This document shows positions 54,948-62,110 of a stretch of DNA of 64,000 nucleotides, piece by piece. The notes beneath the pieces were generated by a model. The model did no database searches and was not told the origin of the DNA. It saw only the letters and a list, made by a program, of their open reading frames with translations. Within the stretch, counting starts at the first letter, position 1, and each line of letters opens with the position of its first letter. The position numbers were made by a program, and so were the translations under genes. The stretch lies in the NCBI RefSeq assembly GCF_032854445.1, contig NC_088301.1:21013808-21077807 (forward strand). The letters run 5' to 3'. This DNA comes from Liolophura sinensis. Lineage: Eukaryota > Mollusca > Polyplacophora > Chitonida > Chitonidae.

Positions 54948-56987
54948 GCACATTTCATTGGTATTTCTCTCTTATTTTTAATTAATCAAATTGCATCTAT
55001 TAACCGAGCTGTTTAATTAACATTATGCCTGTATAAACAATATTTGGCATGGTCTTTCTCATATCAGATTCGGCTCCAAAATTGGATCAAAGGCTGCCTC
55101 AAAGTACACTTTCTTCACATTCCGTCTATTATCTATTGTATATTATGATTTTAAAGGTGATTTGTGAAATAAAGTGTTCGTGATCTATAACTGAAAATCT
55201 TAAACTACCTACATATATACTGCAGACAGACTTTTATGCATTTACGCATTGCATCCAATGATCACAACTGCTTTTATGCATTGCGTCCAATGATCACAAC
55301 TGCTTTTATGCATTGCGTACGATGATCACAACTGATATTATAAGCTTGAATGGACCAATTATTGCATGGATACATGGATGATCAGTCAACCACTTAAATT
55401 CCAGTTGTTTCTCGAGATTCCCCAAGAGCCGAACTTATATATTTATTTTAATATTTTGTTAATTAATTTGTTAAATTTAACAGAAAGTTTGTTATCTGGG
55501 TGATGCTAAGAATGTACTCTGTTATTATAACACAATATTGTGTCACATTCAACATAATATCCTGTTAGTGTAATGGTTATGCTGAATTAATAAAACATAT
55601 GTGTTATATTTAACAGAATAATCTGCTGCAATAACAGACTACATTCTAACATCACTCAGATAACAGACTTTCTGTTAAATTTAACAGAGTAAATAAGAGT
55701 GTACTAGCATCTTTGATGACGAGCCTGATTTATAGTTCTTCACATAAACACTGTTTAATAGTTTTTAGACATTATATAGCTTTGCTTTTCTGAGGCTGGG
55801 GCGGGTTTAACACAAATGCAACAGAGTACGGACAACCCTTTTGTATCGGAACACTGCACGTTATAGCCGGATGGGGCACAGCTGGCGCGCTCAAACAAAC
55901 CACGGGATAATAAGAACCGGCCAAGTCTGCCAGGGTAATGGGTCATGGATAGAAACTATGTGGGGCAGAGTTTCAGGTGCTTGTGGGCAGCCAGACGCTG
56001 TCCTATAGAATAGGGCTGTACACGCCAGTATATATTTTGTGTCAGGAATACATAAAGCTTATAGCGTGTTTTACGCCCTACAAAATCCGGCTATAAACGT
56101 GTGGTATATAGATTTGCCTGGTCACATTTCTGGGTTTGATAATGTAATGTATAAATACGTGTGCTAAATAAACAAGCGGTACACATGTGGATGTGGACAA
56201 CACAAAGATACCTTTCAGCAAATGCCTCTTACTGTATACATATTTACTTATGTACCTTATACCTATCTCAGTTTGAAATCACCATCCAATATATACACTT
56301 TGATCTGATATCATAGCCCTCCAGCTATATCCTTACTGGCCCACGCACGGGTAGGCCTATATGTCATTATAGGTAAACTGACTCGCATAAGGGAAAGTTC
56401 CCGGATGGAGGTTTTTTTATACACCTGTGACGCACAAAGTGATGATCATTTAGAAGACAACAAAGACCTTCATGTACAGGGTTATATATGTTTAACTACC
56501 GATAGTTGCCTCGGTTGAGAAGACATATATTTGGATGACAGGGTTGCTGGCATAGGCTTATTAGACTGACGGCGCTATAACGAATAAATGGTGAATTTGA
56601 GACCGATTAAATGTGATTTTTTCCCCCAAAACAACGAGAATATTAGATTGTACAGGCCATACATGGTAGGCTCTGCTAACACATGGAGGGCAAACAAAGA
56701 TATAAAAGGAGCCAATCTGAATATTATCTAGTACTTCTATACTGTCTTAGCTATACTCCAGATAGTTTGAGATTATACGTGAATGATCTAAATCACGCCG
56801 TGGCATACCCATGGAACAAAGACAGCTGGGTGTGTGTACCACATCGGACATTAAACCTACCTCGCACTTTCATCTCCTCTTTCAGGTCGACAAGCACCCA
56901 TCCTGTGATCACTTCCCCTGTGTAATACACGCCATTCTGGTGATCACTGGGGTTCAACTCGATCTTAAAACTCCTAATAACGCCCAT
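45182..56987 (-). CDS. Alpha-arrestin (arrestin domain-containing protein, ARRDC2/3/4-TXNIP type), complete, 6 exons, 380 aa
   Basis: Membrane-associated adaptor. Alpha-arrestins of this group bind receptors or transporters through two arrestin folds and recruit NEDD4-type ubiquitin ligases through PPxY motifs, directing endocytosis and sorting. Coding exons 5' to 3': 56987-56861, 51165-51043, 49954-49725, 49318-49136, 46925-46737, 45472-45182; all are GT-AG and phases chain to 381 codons. The N-domain runs from SFKIELNPSDHQNGVYYTGE through GIRLYFSGEANVKW and PFQALIPENIPSTFRGKYGS to about residue 160. The C-domain starts near CCFSGSVQVTWTTSKSGYTP, GEPIVVHGQVINQT and ends after KLEIAVGSVPI. 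The tail is short and finishes PPPPPYSP: one PPxY at about residues 375-378, where vertebrate ARRDC3 has two. The paralogue cannot be decided, so no symbol is given. Confidence 0.95.
45905..46060 (-). mobile_element. Family C SINE remnant (CRE-bearing)
   Basis: TTGTGACGTCAGAGTTCCTA and GATAGTATGGTCCATAAAGC match the module at 26400-26455. The right part (TGAACGCCTTTGACTCTTTT) is also similar to 26470-26500. It lies in alpha-arrestin intron 5. Confidence 0.5.
46263..46410 (+). mobile_element. Family A SINE, 5'-truncated, plus strand
   Basis: GGAAGGTCTGCAAGCAACCT, GTGGATGGTTGTGGGTTTTC, ATAATGCTGGCCGCCGTCGT, CAAATATTCTTGAG and CAAATAAATAAATAAA. In alpha-arrestin intron 5, antisense to the gene. 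Confidence 0.87.
46737..46925 (-). CDS. Alpha-arrestin exon 5 (residues 222-284)
   Basis: TVTYHANKSNKV, KDFWAGNLQLQLPLTVPPFR, CNLIDLRYELW: middle of the arrestin C-domain, with the LPLTVPP strand. Phase 0, donor GTAAGT. Confidence 0.93.
46926..47589. other. Left part of alpha-arrestin intron 4
   Basis: A short inverted repeat (AAAGTAACTCCGAAGAAATT near 47490 against AATTTTTTCGGAGTTACTTT near 47529) could form a stem. Nothing else was recognised. Confidence 0.5.
47590..47830 (-). mobile_element. Family B SINE remnant
   Basis: CTCGGGTTAAACTACGGACC, TTTGGCATGTTAGTGGCGAA and ACATTTTGGTGGAAGGCACG follow the same order as 50485-50680. Decayed, ends not defined. Confidence 0.5.
47945..48145 (-). 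mobile_element. Family A SINE, minus strand, both ends eroded
   Basis: GCTGTACTCAAGAATATTTC, ACTTATACGACGGCGGCCAG, ACGACCATTCGCGGGCTGCT, TGAGCTGGACTTGAACTCAC and GGCTCCTGGGTCATTGCGCT remain. A 4-bp insert (AATC) splits the CACTTATA word. Confidence 0.85.
48195..48480 (-). mobile_element. Family B SINE remnant with a (CACT)n end
   Basis: GATTGTTGCTTAACACCATA, TGTACACCATGTTTGTTGAA, GTCAAGTGGT, then GTACGACGTTAAACCCCAAG and (CACT)n. The end module also occurs in reverse at 18012-18060. Confidence 0.55.
48695..48845 (-). mobile_element. Family A SINE, minus strand, 5'-truncated
   Basis: TTTATTTATTTCATTGGTGT, TTTTACGCCGTGCTAAAAAT, GAAACTGGGTAGAGCCCGAG, CTTGCTGGAAGACCTTCCCA. Flanks TTATAAATTTA and TTATAAATTCA suggest a target duplication. 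Confidence 0.83.
49136..49318 (-). CDS. Alpha-arrestin exon 4 (residues 161-221)
   Basis: PFNLLCCFSGSVQVTWTTSK, GYTPGEPIVVHGQVINQT, GIESISVKLFK: start of the arrestin C-domain, including the CCF-type hinge typical of the family. Phase 0. Confidence 0.94.
49725..49954 (-). CDS. Alpha-arrestin exon 3 (residues 84-160)
   Basis: YPFQALIPENIPSTFRGKYG, IVYRMRAVIDRPWNFD and LTIHRYVDLNKEPNAH: the diagnostic second half of the arrestin N-domain. Ends in phase 0. Confidence 0.95.
50039..50320. repeat. 55-bp tandem repeat, five copies, in alpha-arrestin intron 2
   Basis: ATTGC starts at 50041, 50096, 50151, 50206, 50261 (ATTGT) and 50316, exactly 55 bp apart. The unit is ATTGCCCATGGAATACTTAA, TCATTTTATCACACACCGCC, AATCAAGAAACATAA. 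Confidence 0.96.
50485..50680 (-). mobile_element. Family B SINE
   Basis: TTATTTAACGCCTTACTGAA, AAACCATCGACCTTTGGCAA, GTTGCTGACGAACTTTCCCA, CACCATGTTGGTGGAAGACT and AGTGGTCCTCAACGAA; the clearest family B copy here. Confidence 0.6.
50785..50945 (-). mobile_element. Family A SINE, minus strand, 5'-truncated and deleted
   Basis: TTTATTTATTTATTTATTTG, CTCAAGAATGCCTCACTTAC, AAGACGGCGGCCAACATTAT, ACATGACCATCC, TTGCATGAGATGGAC. The GGGCAGAGCCCG part is deleted. It ends about 100 bp before alpha-arrestin exon 2. Confidence 0.8.
51043..51165 (-). CDS. Alpha-arrestin exon 2 (residues 43-84)
   Basis: GIRLYFSGEANVKWKKNPDD, then KYVDQTIIIYGK. Phase 1 at both ends; donor GTAAGT. Confidence 0.93.
51166..52110. 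other. Right part of alpha-arrestin intron 1, nearest exon 2
   Basis: It holds only a short SINE-like scrap near 51200-51250 (TTGTTTAACACCATACTGAA). Otherwise unique-looking. Confidence 0.5.
52125..52250 (-). mobile_element. Family A SINE, minus strand, 5'-truncated
   Basis: GATTTATTTAACTGATGTTT, TACGCCCTAATCAAGAATAT, CACTTATACGACGGCAGCCC, TATGGTGGGAGGAAATCGGG. Flanks TAGCTGACAATGAT (52113) and TAGCTGATAATGTGAT (52251) are a plausible diverged target duplication. Confidence 0.82.
52495..53550. other. Alpha-arrestin intron 1, mostly unique
   Basis: 52550-52630 holds a family B remnant (GATGTCATATTGGTGGAAGG, CAAGTGGTCTCCCTTGATGA), and 53085-53115 a scrap (TAAGTACGACGTAAAACCCT). No coding sequence was recognised. 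Confidence 0.5.
53551..53809. mobile_element. Palindromic MITE, copy 4 (259 bp)
   Basis: Both termini are intact: CACTCAAAAAAATAATCTGT at left and GATTAATTTTTTGAGTG at right. Internal words AGTGATGCTAGAGTGTATTC and TACATTCCAGCATCACT are mirrored. A CA dinucleotide lies on both sides. In alpha-arrestin intron 1. Confidence 0.87.
53810..54515. other. Alpha-arrestin intron 1, unique stretch
   Basis: No feature was recognised apart from TTA/TTTA-rich DNA near 54320-54375. Confidence 0.45.
54520..54680 (-). mobile_element. Family D SINE head, minus strand
   Basis: On the plus strand: CCCTGCTCTAACCTCTCAGT, GCTGAGCGCCAAGCCAGGCA, then CCTAGGCTTGAACACAGGTT (complement of box B) and GTAACCACTAGGCCACCG (complement of box A). 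It matches the head and CTTGGCGCTCAACAC part of 32501-32845. Confidence 0.65.
54913..54952. repeat. (TTTA)n microsatellite
   Basis: About nine TTTA units in alpha-arrestin intron 1. Such runs match the tail of family A SINEs, but no SINE body is attached here. Confidence 0.9.
55228..55335. repeat. 31-bp tandem repeat, three copies
   Basis: CTTTTATGCATTGCGTCCAA plus TGATCACAACTG, repeated three times, with the outer copies diverged (TTTACGCATTGCATCC, ATTGCGTACGATGATC). Confidence 0.9.
55456..55703. mobile_element. Palindromic MITE, copy 5
   Basis: GTTAAATTTAACAGAAAGTT at left and ACTTTCTGTTAAATTTAACA at right are mirror images, as are GGGTGATGCTAAGAATGTAC and TACATTCTAACATCACTC. The CACTCAAAA termini are eroded. 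Confidence 0.83.
55704..56860. other. Right end of alpha-arrestin intron 1, nearest exon 1
   Basis: Unique-looking DNA; no repeats or other exons recognised. Confidence 0.5.
56861..56987 (-). CDS. Alpha-arrestin exon 1 (residues 1-42)
   Basis: MGVIRSFKIELNPSDHQNGV, then YYTGEVITGWVLVDLKEEMK, the typical first beta strands of an alpha-arrestin. Ends in phase 1 before the donor GTAGGT. Confidence 0.94.
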
Positions 56988-57560
56988 GGCGTTAACTCCT
57001 GGTCCGATAGGCTACCCGCTTCACCAGGAGTCCTTGTCGAATACCGGGATGACCAAGGGATACAGGCTAACAACAGCAGCGCTAGCAGGATTAGGTGAAC
57101 ATGACAACCCCGATTATTTTTACCTTCTGCGTCTGACGAACTCACGCGTGACGCCCGTAAGCGTCACAGTGTGTAAATATGATGGGTACAGATGTACCTA
57201 TAGCTGTTACATAGCACAAGTGTACAAGCCTTAGTGGGCAAAAACTTTGCGTAGTCCAAGTGTCGGCTTCGTCAGACCTTAATGCACGACCGCTCTAGCT
57301 ACTAGTGAGCGCACACGTTGATAATCGGTTTACTGGCCTGCAGACAAGATAAGGCTCTGTGGTATTCTGGGTGCATCTGGGTCATTCTACAGTTCGCTCT
57401 ACGTTCGGGGGACGGGAAGTTATGTCATGTATTTGTTTTGTTCTGTTTTATTGATTGAAATTGTTGACCTGCTGGCATGCGGAATGTTGACAGGCACACT
57501 TCGACACATGGTGCAGTTATAGATGCTCTGTCTTGAAACAGCTGTCCATGCAGGGCTGAA
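56988..57560 (-). promoter_or_regulatory. Alpha-arrestin 5' flank (presumed 5' UTR and promoter)
   Basis: Starts immediately upstream of the ATG at 56987. It contains a perfect 7-bp inverted repeat GTGACGC CCGTAA GCGTCAC at 57148-57167, with TGACG half-sites like those bound by bZIP factors. No TATA box was named. The regulatory role is inference. Confidence 0.3.
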
Positions 57561-57564
57561 GATA

Positions 57565-57720
57565 AGGAGAGTGAAATATTTTATTGTCTATTTGATTTAA
57601 ACCACATTCAAGATTATTTTGCTGATTTACTTGATGGCAGTTGTGTTTAATAATTGGAGAAATTTGGACAGAGCCTATAAGAAAGTACCGCCCATCGCCA
57701 GAACTTAATTCTCACTGTAT
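57565..57720 (-). mobile_element. Very decayed family A SINE, minus strand
   Basis: TATTTGATTTAAACCACATT, CAAGATTATTTTGCTGATTT and GAAATTTGGACAGAGCC follow the order of the family A 3' module in reverse. Recognised by order rather than identity. Confidence 0.4.
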
Positions 57721-58480
57721 ATAGCCAGCTCCGGACGCATTGCAGAGCAGCCAAATTGGCGGCCAGAACTCCCTGGTCATGGGTGTCCAGAAGCGAGAGT
57801 GACTTCTTAGACGATTCACCCAGCGAGGGTTCAAGAGAACTGAAGAGAAAGCCTACCACCTAGAATCTGGTATGTCAGCAAGCAGAGGAATTTCGGTCAG
57901 CGGTGAAGATTTTATGTATGTTAGGACTATATTTTAGTCCATGGCATAGCGGGACAGACGGAGGCATGAACTATGGAAGCTAGATAAGGACATATCGTCT
58001 GCGGCGCCTCGCGGTTCAAGACACGCGACACAAGAACGGTACAAATTGCACGCGAAAGGTTCCTTCGTTGTGGCGGATGTCGACTCATGCTGACCTAGGA
58101 ATAACTGCGATCATGGTCGCCATAGCAAAATACCATAAAGGCGCGACTTCTTACACACGCCTATGGACCAAAACCGACACGCACAAACACATATCGTAAG
58201 CTCGAATGGTTAAGATTTCGTGGCACGTAAATGTGGAAATTTGACAAGTGCGTGTCTCATCTTTTCATGGTTCGTGCATGTAGGATACGAGTTGCGCGTT
58301 TTCGTCTCCGTTTTGCATACGCGATGGGATTCCATGGAAAAGACTACATTATTTACAATAAAACTAAAGCAATGACGACAGTGTGATATTTGGCATATGG
58401 TCACACATATCCGGTGAAATCCGGTCTCTGGTCGGTTTACCTCATTTGGGATTTTATTTCAACCATTCATTTCCATTTCC
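57721..58480. other. Intergenic DNA upstream of the alpha-arrestin
   Basis: No gene or repeat was recognised. Confidence 0.45.
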
Positions 58481-58774
58481 ATTTTTTAATCACCATAAAC
58501 CTTTAATTAAGTACATAAGTATACACAAATAATACATTAGGTGGGAATAAAGCTCACAAGAGCTTGTCCTATCCCATGAAAAGTACAATGTTATGTAATA
58601 GAGTATATACATAGATTAATGGTAATGATATAACATTGTGACATACATAAACATACATGGTAACAAACAAATGTTCGCAATTAGGAAGCATAAAAGATAT
58701 TGAAAACCTTATTATGAACTCTAGGGAAGTTTTTTTTTTTCGTCATTAACCTACATAAGCAACCAAAATGCGTC

Positions 58775-58957
58775 TTAATCAAATTGCTCAAGGAGATATA
58801 TTTTAAGCCTGGATTTAAAAAGAGATGTGGAATTTATAATACGAAGAGTGGTGGGTAGTTTATTCCATTCTCGAGGGCAAATTGTTCTTAACGAGAAGTA
58901 CGATATGTTTGTTCTGTACAGATGTCTATTATAATCCAATCGAGTTGCTCTAGTCAC
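58775..58957 (-). pseudogene. LINE ORF2 C-terminus
   Basis: TRATRLDYNRHLYRTNISYF, SLRTICPREWNKLPTTLRII and FKSRLKIYLLEQF match the C-terminal tail common in these LINEs (a WN.LP..LR motif, then F+..LK.YLL). It ends at a stop about 290 bp before the 3' end. Confidence 0.88.
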
Positions 58958-59389
58958 ATAGTGATGGGTAGCAGATTGTTTTAACAGATAAGTTTCGAAG
59001 CTGGGATGAATAAGTTTGGGATGATAAAAAAAACTTGTGTTTACAGTTATGCAGATGGAATGTTCATCTCTCGCAGTAGTAAGATGGATAGTTGAGGAAA
59101 CAGAGGGGACGTTTGATAGTTCGAATAACGCGTTTCTGGAGTATCTGTAAGGGTGTGAGATGAGTTCGATATGTATTGCCCCATATGATGTTTCCGTATG
59201 AAAGGTAAAGATATATAAGAGAAAAATACAGAATGAATAATGTTTTAATGCTTTATGTGGCTTATCAACCCGAGATTCGTAGACACCTTTGCACTAATAT
59301 AGTCGATATGGGAAGTCCAGTTAAGTTTGAAGACCATTCCAAGAACCAAGTATGAAGTTTTTCAAGTTCAATGGACATAGTATTATAGA

Positions 59390-59967
59390 GATCATTTATA
59401 TTATGAGAGGAGTAAATTGTGCCGGTATCATCTGTAAATAAAATAAAAGAAAGTTAGATACGTGAGAGATATCGTTGATATAAAGTAAGAACAAAAAGGT
59501 CCTAAAATAGAGCCCTGTGGAACTCCACATTGTACAGATTCAGTTGATGATAAAGTGTCAGAAAATGATACACACCGAGTTCTGTTATGTAAATAACTTC
59601 AAAACCAAGAGTTACTTATACCTCTAAAACCATACTATTCAATTTTACGCAAAAGTATGGCATGATTTACTGTATCAAATGCCTTTGAAAGGTCGAGAAA
59701 TGTGACTATACTGTGCAGTTTGTTCTCCTTGACAGTCGCTAATTTATCATACAAGGAACAAGCAGCCAGAGATGTGGAGTGATTTGCTTTGAAACCATAT
59801 TGGTTTTTATCAATCATACCATTAGTTTCTGCATGGCTAAATACTGCATTTGAAGTTATTTTCTCAAGTATTTTACCGAAACAGGGAAGTACGAATACAG
59901 GTCGGTAGTTTTCCAGTTGGTTAGCCTCTCCTGCTTTGTATACAGGCGACACTTTAGCAATTTTCAT
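59390..59967 (-). pseudogene. LINE reverse transcriptase domain, frameshifted
   Basis: KIAKVSPVYKAGEANQLENY, PVFVLPCFGKILEKI, NQYGFKANHSTSLAA and FLDLSKAFDTVNHAILLRKI are the fingers and palm A motifs. Downstream, QCGVPQGSILGP and FTDDTGTIY (the catalytic FxDD) are both present, but in different frames separated by single-base changes. Known RT motif order is kept. Confidence 0.93.
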
Positions 59968-59983
59968 GCAGCCAGGAACTTTG

Positions 59984-60441
59984 TCAACATTTGTTTAACA
60001 ACATTCGAATTCCATCAATACTCGCAGAGGCTGAAGACTTAAGGTCCGAGATAACAGAAGTAATATCACTTGGTGTTACGTGTGGAAAGGAAAAATTACT
60101 GGCAAATGGTTCGCTTAAGTAATCTTTAAACTGTTCATTTACTGCAGAAATGTCTGCGTCCAAACTACTGGCTACAGAATGAAAGTATTTATTAAAGCTG
60201 TTTGCTATAGTAACAGTGTCAGTTATATCAGTACCATTTATATTGAAGGACAAATGCAGTTCTCGAGACTTCCTGCGATTCATTAATTCATTTAAAACTT
60301 TCCAGGTACCTATGATATCATTGTTTACCTTACTAAATTTGTTCTCAAAGTAGAGTCTTTTTCCTAAGCGAATGCTATTGATTAACTTGTTCCTGAGGGA
60401 CCTGTATGTTGTTTTCGGATTCTTCATCTCTATATTTAAGT
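59984..60441 (-). pseudogene. LINE pre-RT region
   Basis: TTYRSLRNKLINSIRLGKRL, YFENKFSKVNNDIIGTWKVL, NELMNRRKS, then FNKYFHSVASSLDADI and PSDITSVISDLKSSASASID: the usual segment between endonuclease and reverse transcriptase in CR1/Jockey-type elements. It is in a different frame from the preceding fragment. Confidence 0.9.
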
Positions 60442-61347
60442 TTAAGTCGATATAATCTGTTGTTTTTTTTTTTCAAAGATAGATCTTATAAGGCCGCCTG
60501 TTACCCACGGTTTTATGATCAGATCAAAATCATCGAATCCATCTGATTTAGTTGAACGTCCATGTACAGCACAGATTTTGTTGAGATCCCCAGCTGACGT
60601 GGTTATAGTTAATTTGTCGTCATGAGTTTTCACATGAATTTTACCATCACGTGACCAGACCGATACACCTTTAGAGTTTTCAACAACAGATTGTAAAGGA
60701 AACTGATTTTGTCGAGTGAGATCCTCGCGTATTACAATACCGGATCCCTTCAGTATTTTCCGGTGTTTTATTACCTCCACTTTATTACTTTTAGATAAAA
60801 ACTTTACAATTACGTCCCGTGGATTAGACTGAGAGTTGGGACCCAAGGGGTCAAGTTTATGGGCAATACTTTTATCACTTGTTTTGTTAGTCATCCCCAA
60901 TTTGTTTAGAAGTTCAACAACTTTCTCAGAACAGTCAGCTAACGTTTCTGTCTTCTCGTCACATTGAATTCCATTAATTCGAAGGCTATCTCTTTGTGTG
61001 TATTGTTCAAGATCATTATGATGTTTACATACATCATCATATACTTTTTTACCCGGATTAGTTCTTCACAGTCTTTCTCTCGCTCCAGACACAACGCTTT
61101 GAAGTCCTCCCTTAAAGCGTCATTTTCTTGTTCGAGGTGGAGTATTGCTCGGCATTTCAGCCGTCACAAGATTATTCAGTTTGTCCGCAATGGTCTTAAG
61201 TTGCTCCTCGACTATCATGGTAGTTTTCACCTTCTCCCCAGGAGGTTTACTCATTGTAGCAAGAGAATCGTCATTAGGGCTCGGCGAACTAATAATTCGA
61301 CGTCTAGCTTGAGATTTGGTCTTAGTTTTACATTTGTTCAGTTCCAT
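60442..61347 (-). pseudogene. LINE ORF1 remnant fused in frame to the ORF2 pre-RT region
   Basis: The N-terminal piece (61347-61120) is basic and Ser/Pro-rich. 61120-60900 holds a coiled coil leading to LEQYTQRDSLRINGI in a shifted frame. 60900-60442 carries RDVIVKFLSKSNKVEVIKHR, IVIREDL and VWSRDGKIHVKTH, typical of L1-type ORF1 RNA-binding domains. It then changes to IIKPWVTGGLIRSIFEKK, which belongs to the region before RT. The ORF1 end and the whole endonuclease are missing between them. Confidence 0.88.
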
Positions 61348-61365
61348 TCCCAGTGGAAATAGCTA

Positions 61366-62110
61366 ATGTATGGTAAGTCGGCAGCTGGCCACAAGTTCAG
61401 GTTGCATAGGTAGACCGGTTTGACAAGTTAGGGGAGTCCGTGCAGCCGAATATACAAAGTCCGTGCAGTGTGCATGACCTGTGTCAACACGGTTTGATTA
61501 CCTCATCTTATCTGCCTCCAGCCATTGATCAGGATCTGTAGACCATATTTTCAAAATATGAATAAATTTAGCCCACCTTTATAACAGTTTACATTTGTGT
61601 AGATGATTCATTTTCAGTCAGTATCTTCGGATTGAAGGAACCACAGTCTTAGCCATCGTCATGCTAGTATAGGTGCGGAGCAAATATTTCGTGTCACCTC
61701 TCGGTCGACATGTTGAAAATATAAATACTTAAAAGGTAGCAAGTTAAGCGCCCCCTAATTAACATCACGGCTTAAGCAGGTTTAGTCACAAAGATGCAAT
61801 GATGTTTACTGCGATATATTAGATGTTACTGCTCTAGAATTTCTTAGCACCGTGGAGGTTCGTTCGGCAACCCGCAAGGCGCGGGGAGAGATGTCCTCAT
61901 CCGGCTTCAGTATAATTCACAATATCAGCGAATGATGTTTGTTGCATGTGTCACGCATTCACATGAATATTGAGGACGCTTTTACAGGATGTTCCCTTTC
62001 TGAAAAGCTTTTCTATTGGCTCGATATGTGCCTGAACTTAATTACTGATTCCATATTTTCTAATTTCAATTCCAAAGTAATTTTCTAATTCCAAAGTAAA
62101 CTAGTACGAA
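61366..62110. other. DNA between the LINE and the terminal array
   Basis: No feature was recognised. It may include the LINE 5' UTR near 61366-61500. Confidence 0.4.

Larger units (their letters stand above)
58485..61365 (-). mobile_element. Degenerate LINE (CR1/L2/Jockey-like non-LTR retrotransposon), minus strand, internally deleted
   Basis: Minus-strand order: ORF1 N-terminus (about 61347), coiled coil with LEQYTQRDSLRINGI (about 61000, frameshifted), an ORF1 RRM-like domain (60900-60540), pre-RT, reverse transcriptase and the C-terminal region (ending 58775). The 3' end is an A-rich stretch near 58490 (minus: GATTAAAAAATGGAAATGG). Several frameshifts split it. The endonuclease domain that normally precedes RT is absent: ORF1 runs directly into the pre-RT region. 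It cannot be autonomous. Clade assignment is tentative. Confidence 0.93.

Noticed and set aside
60964-61362. 132-codon plus-strand ORF
   Set aside because: Antisense to the LINE ORF1 coiled-coil region.
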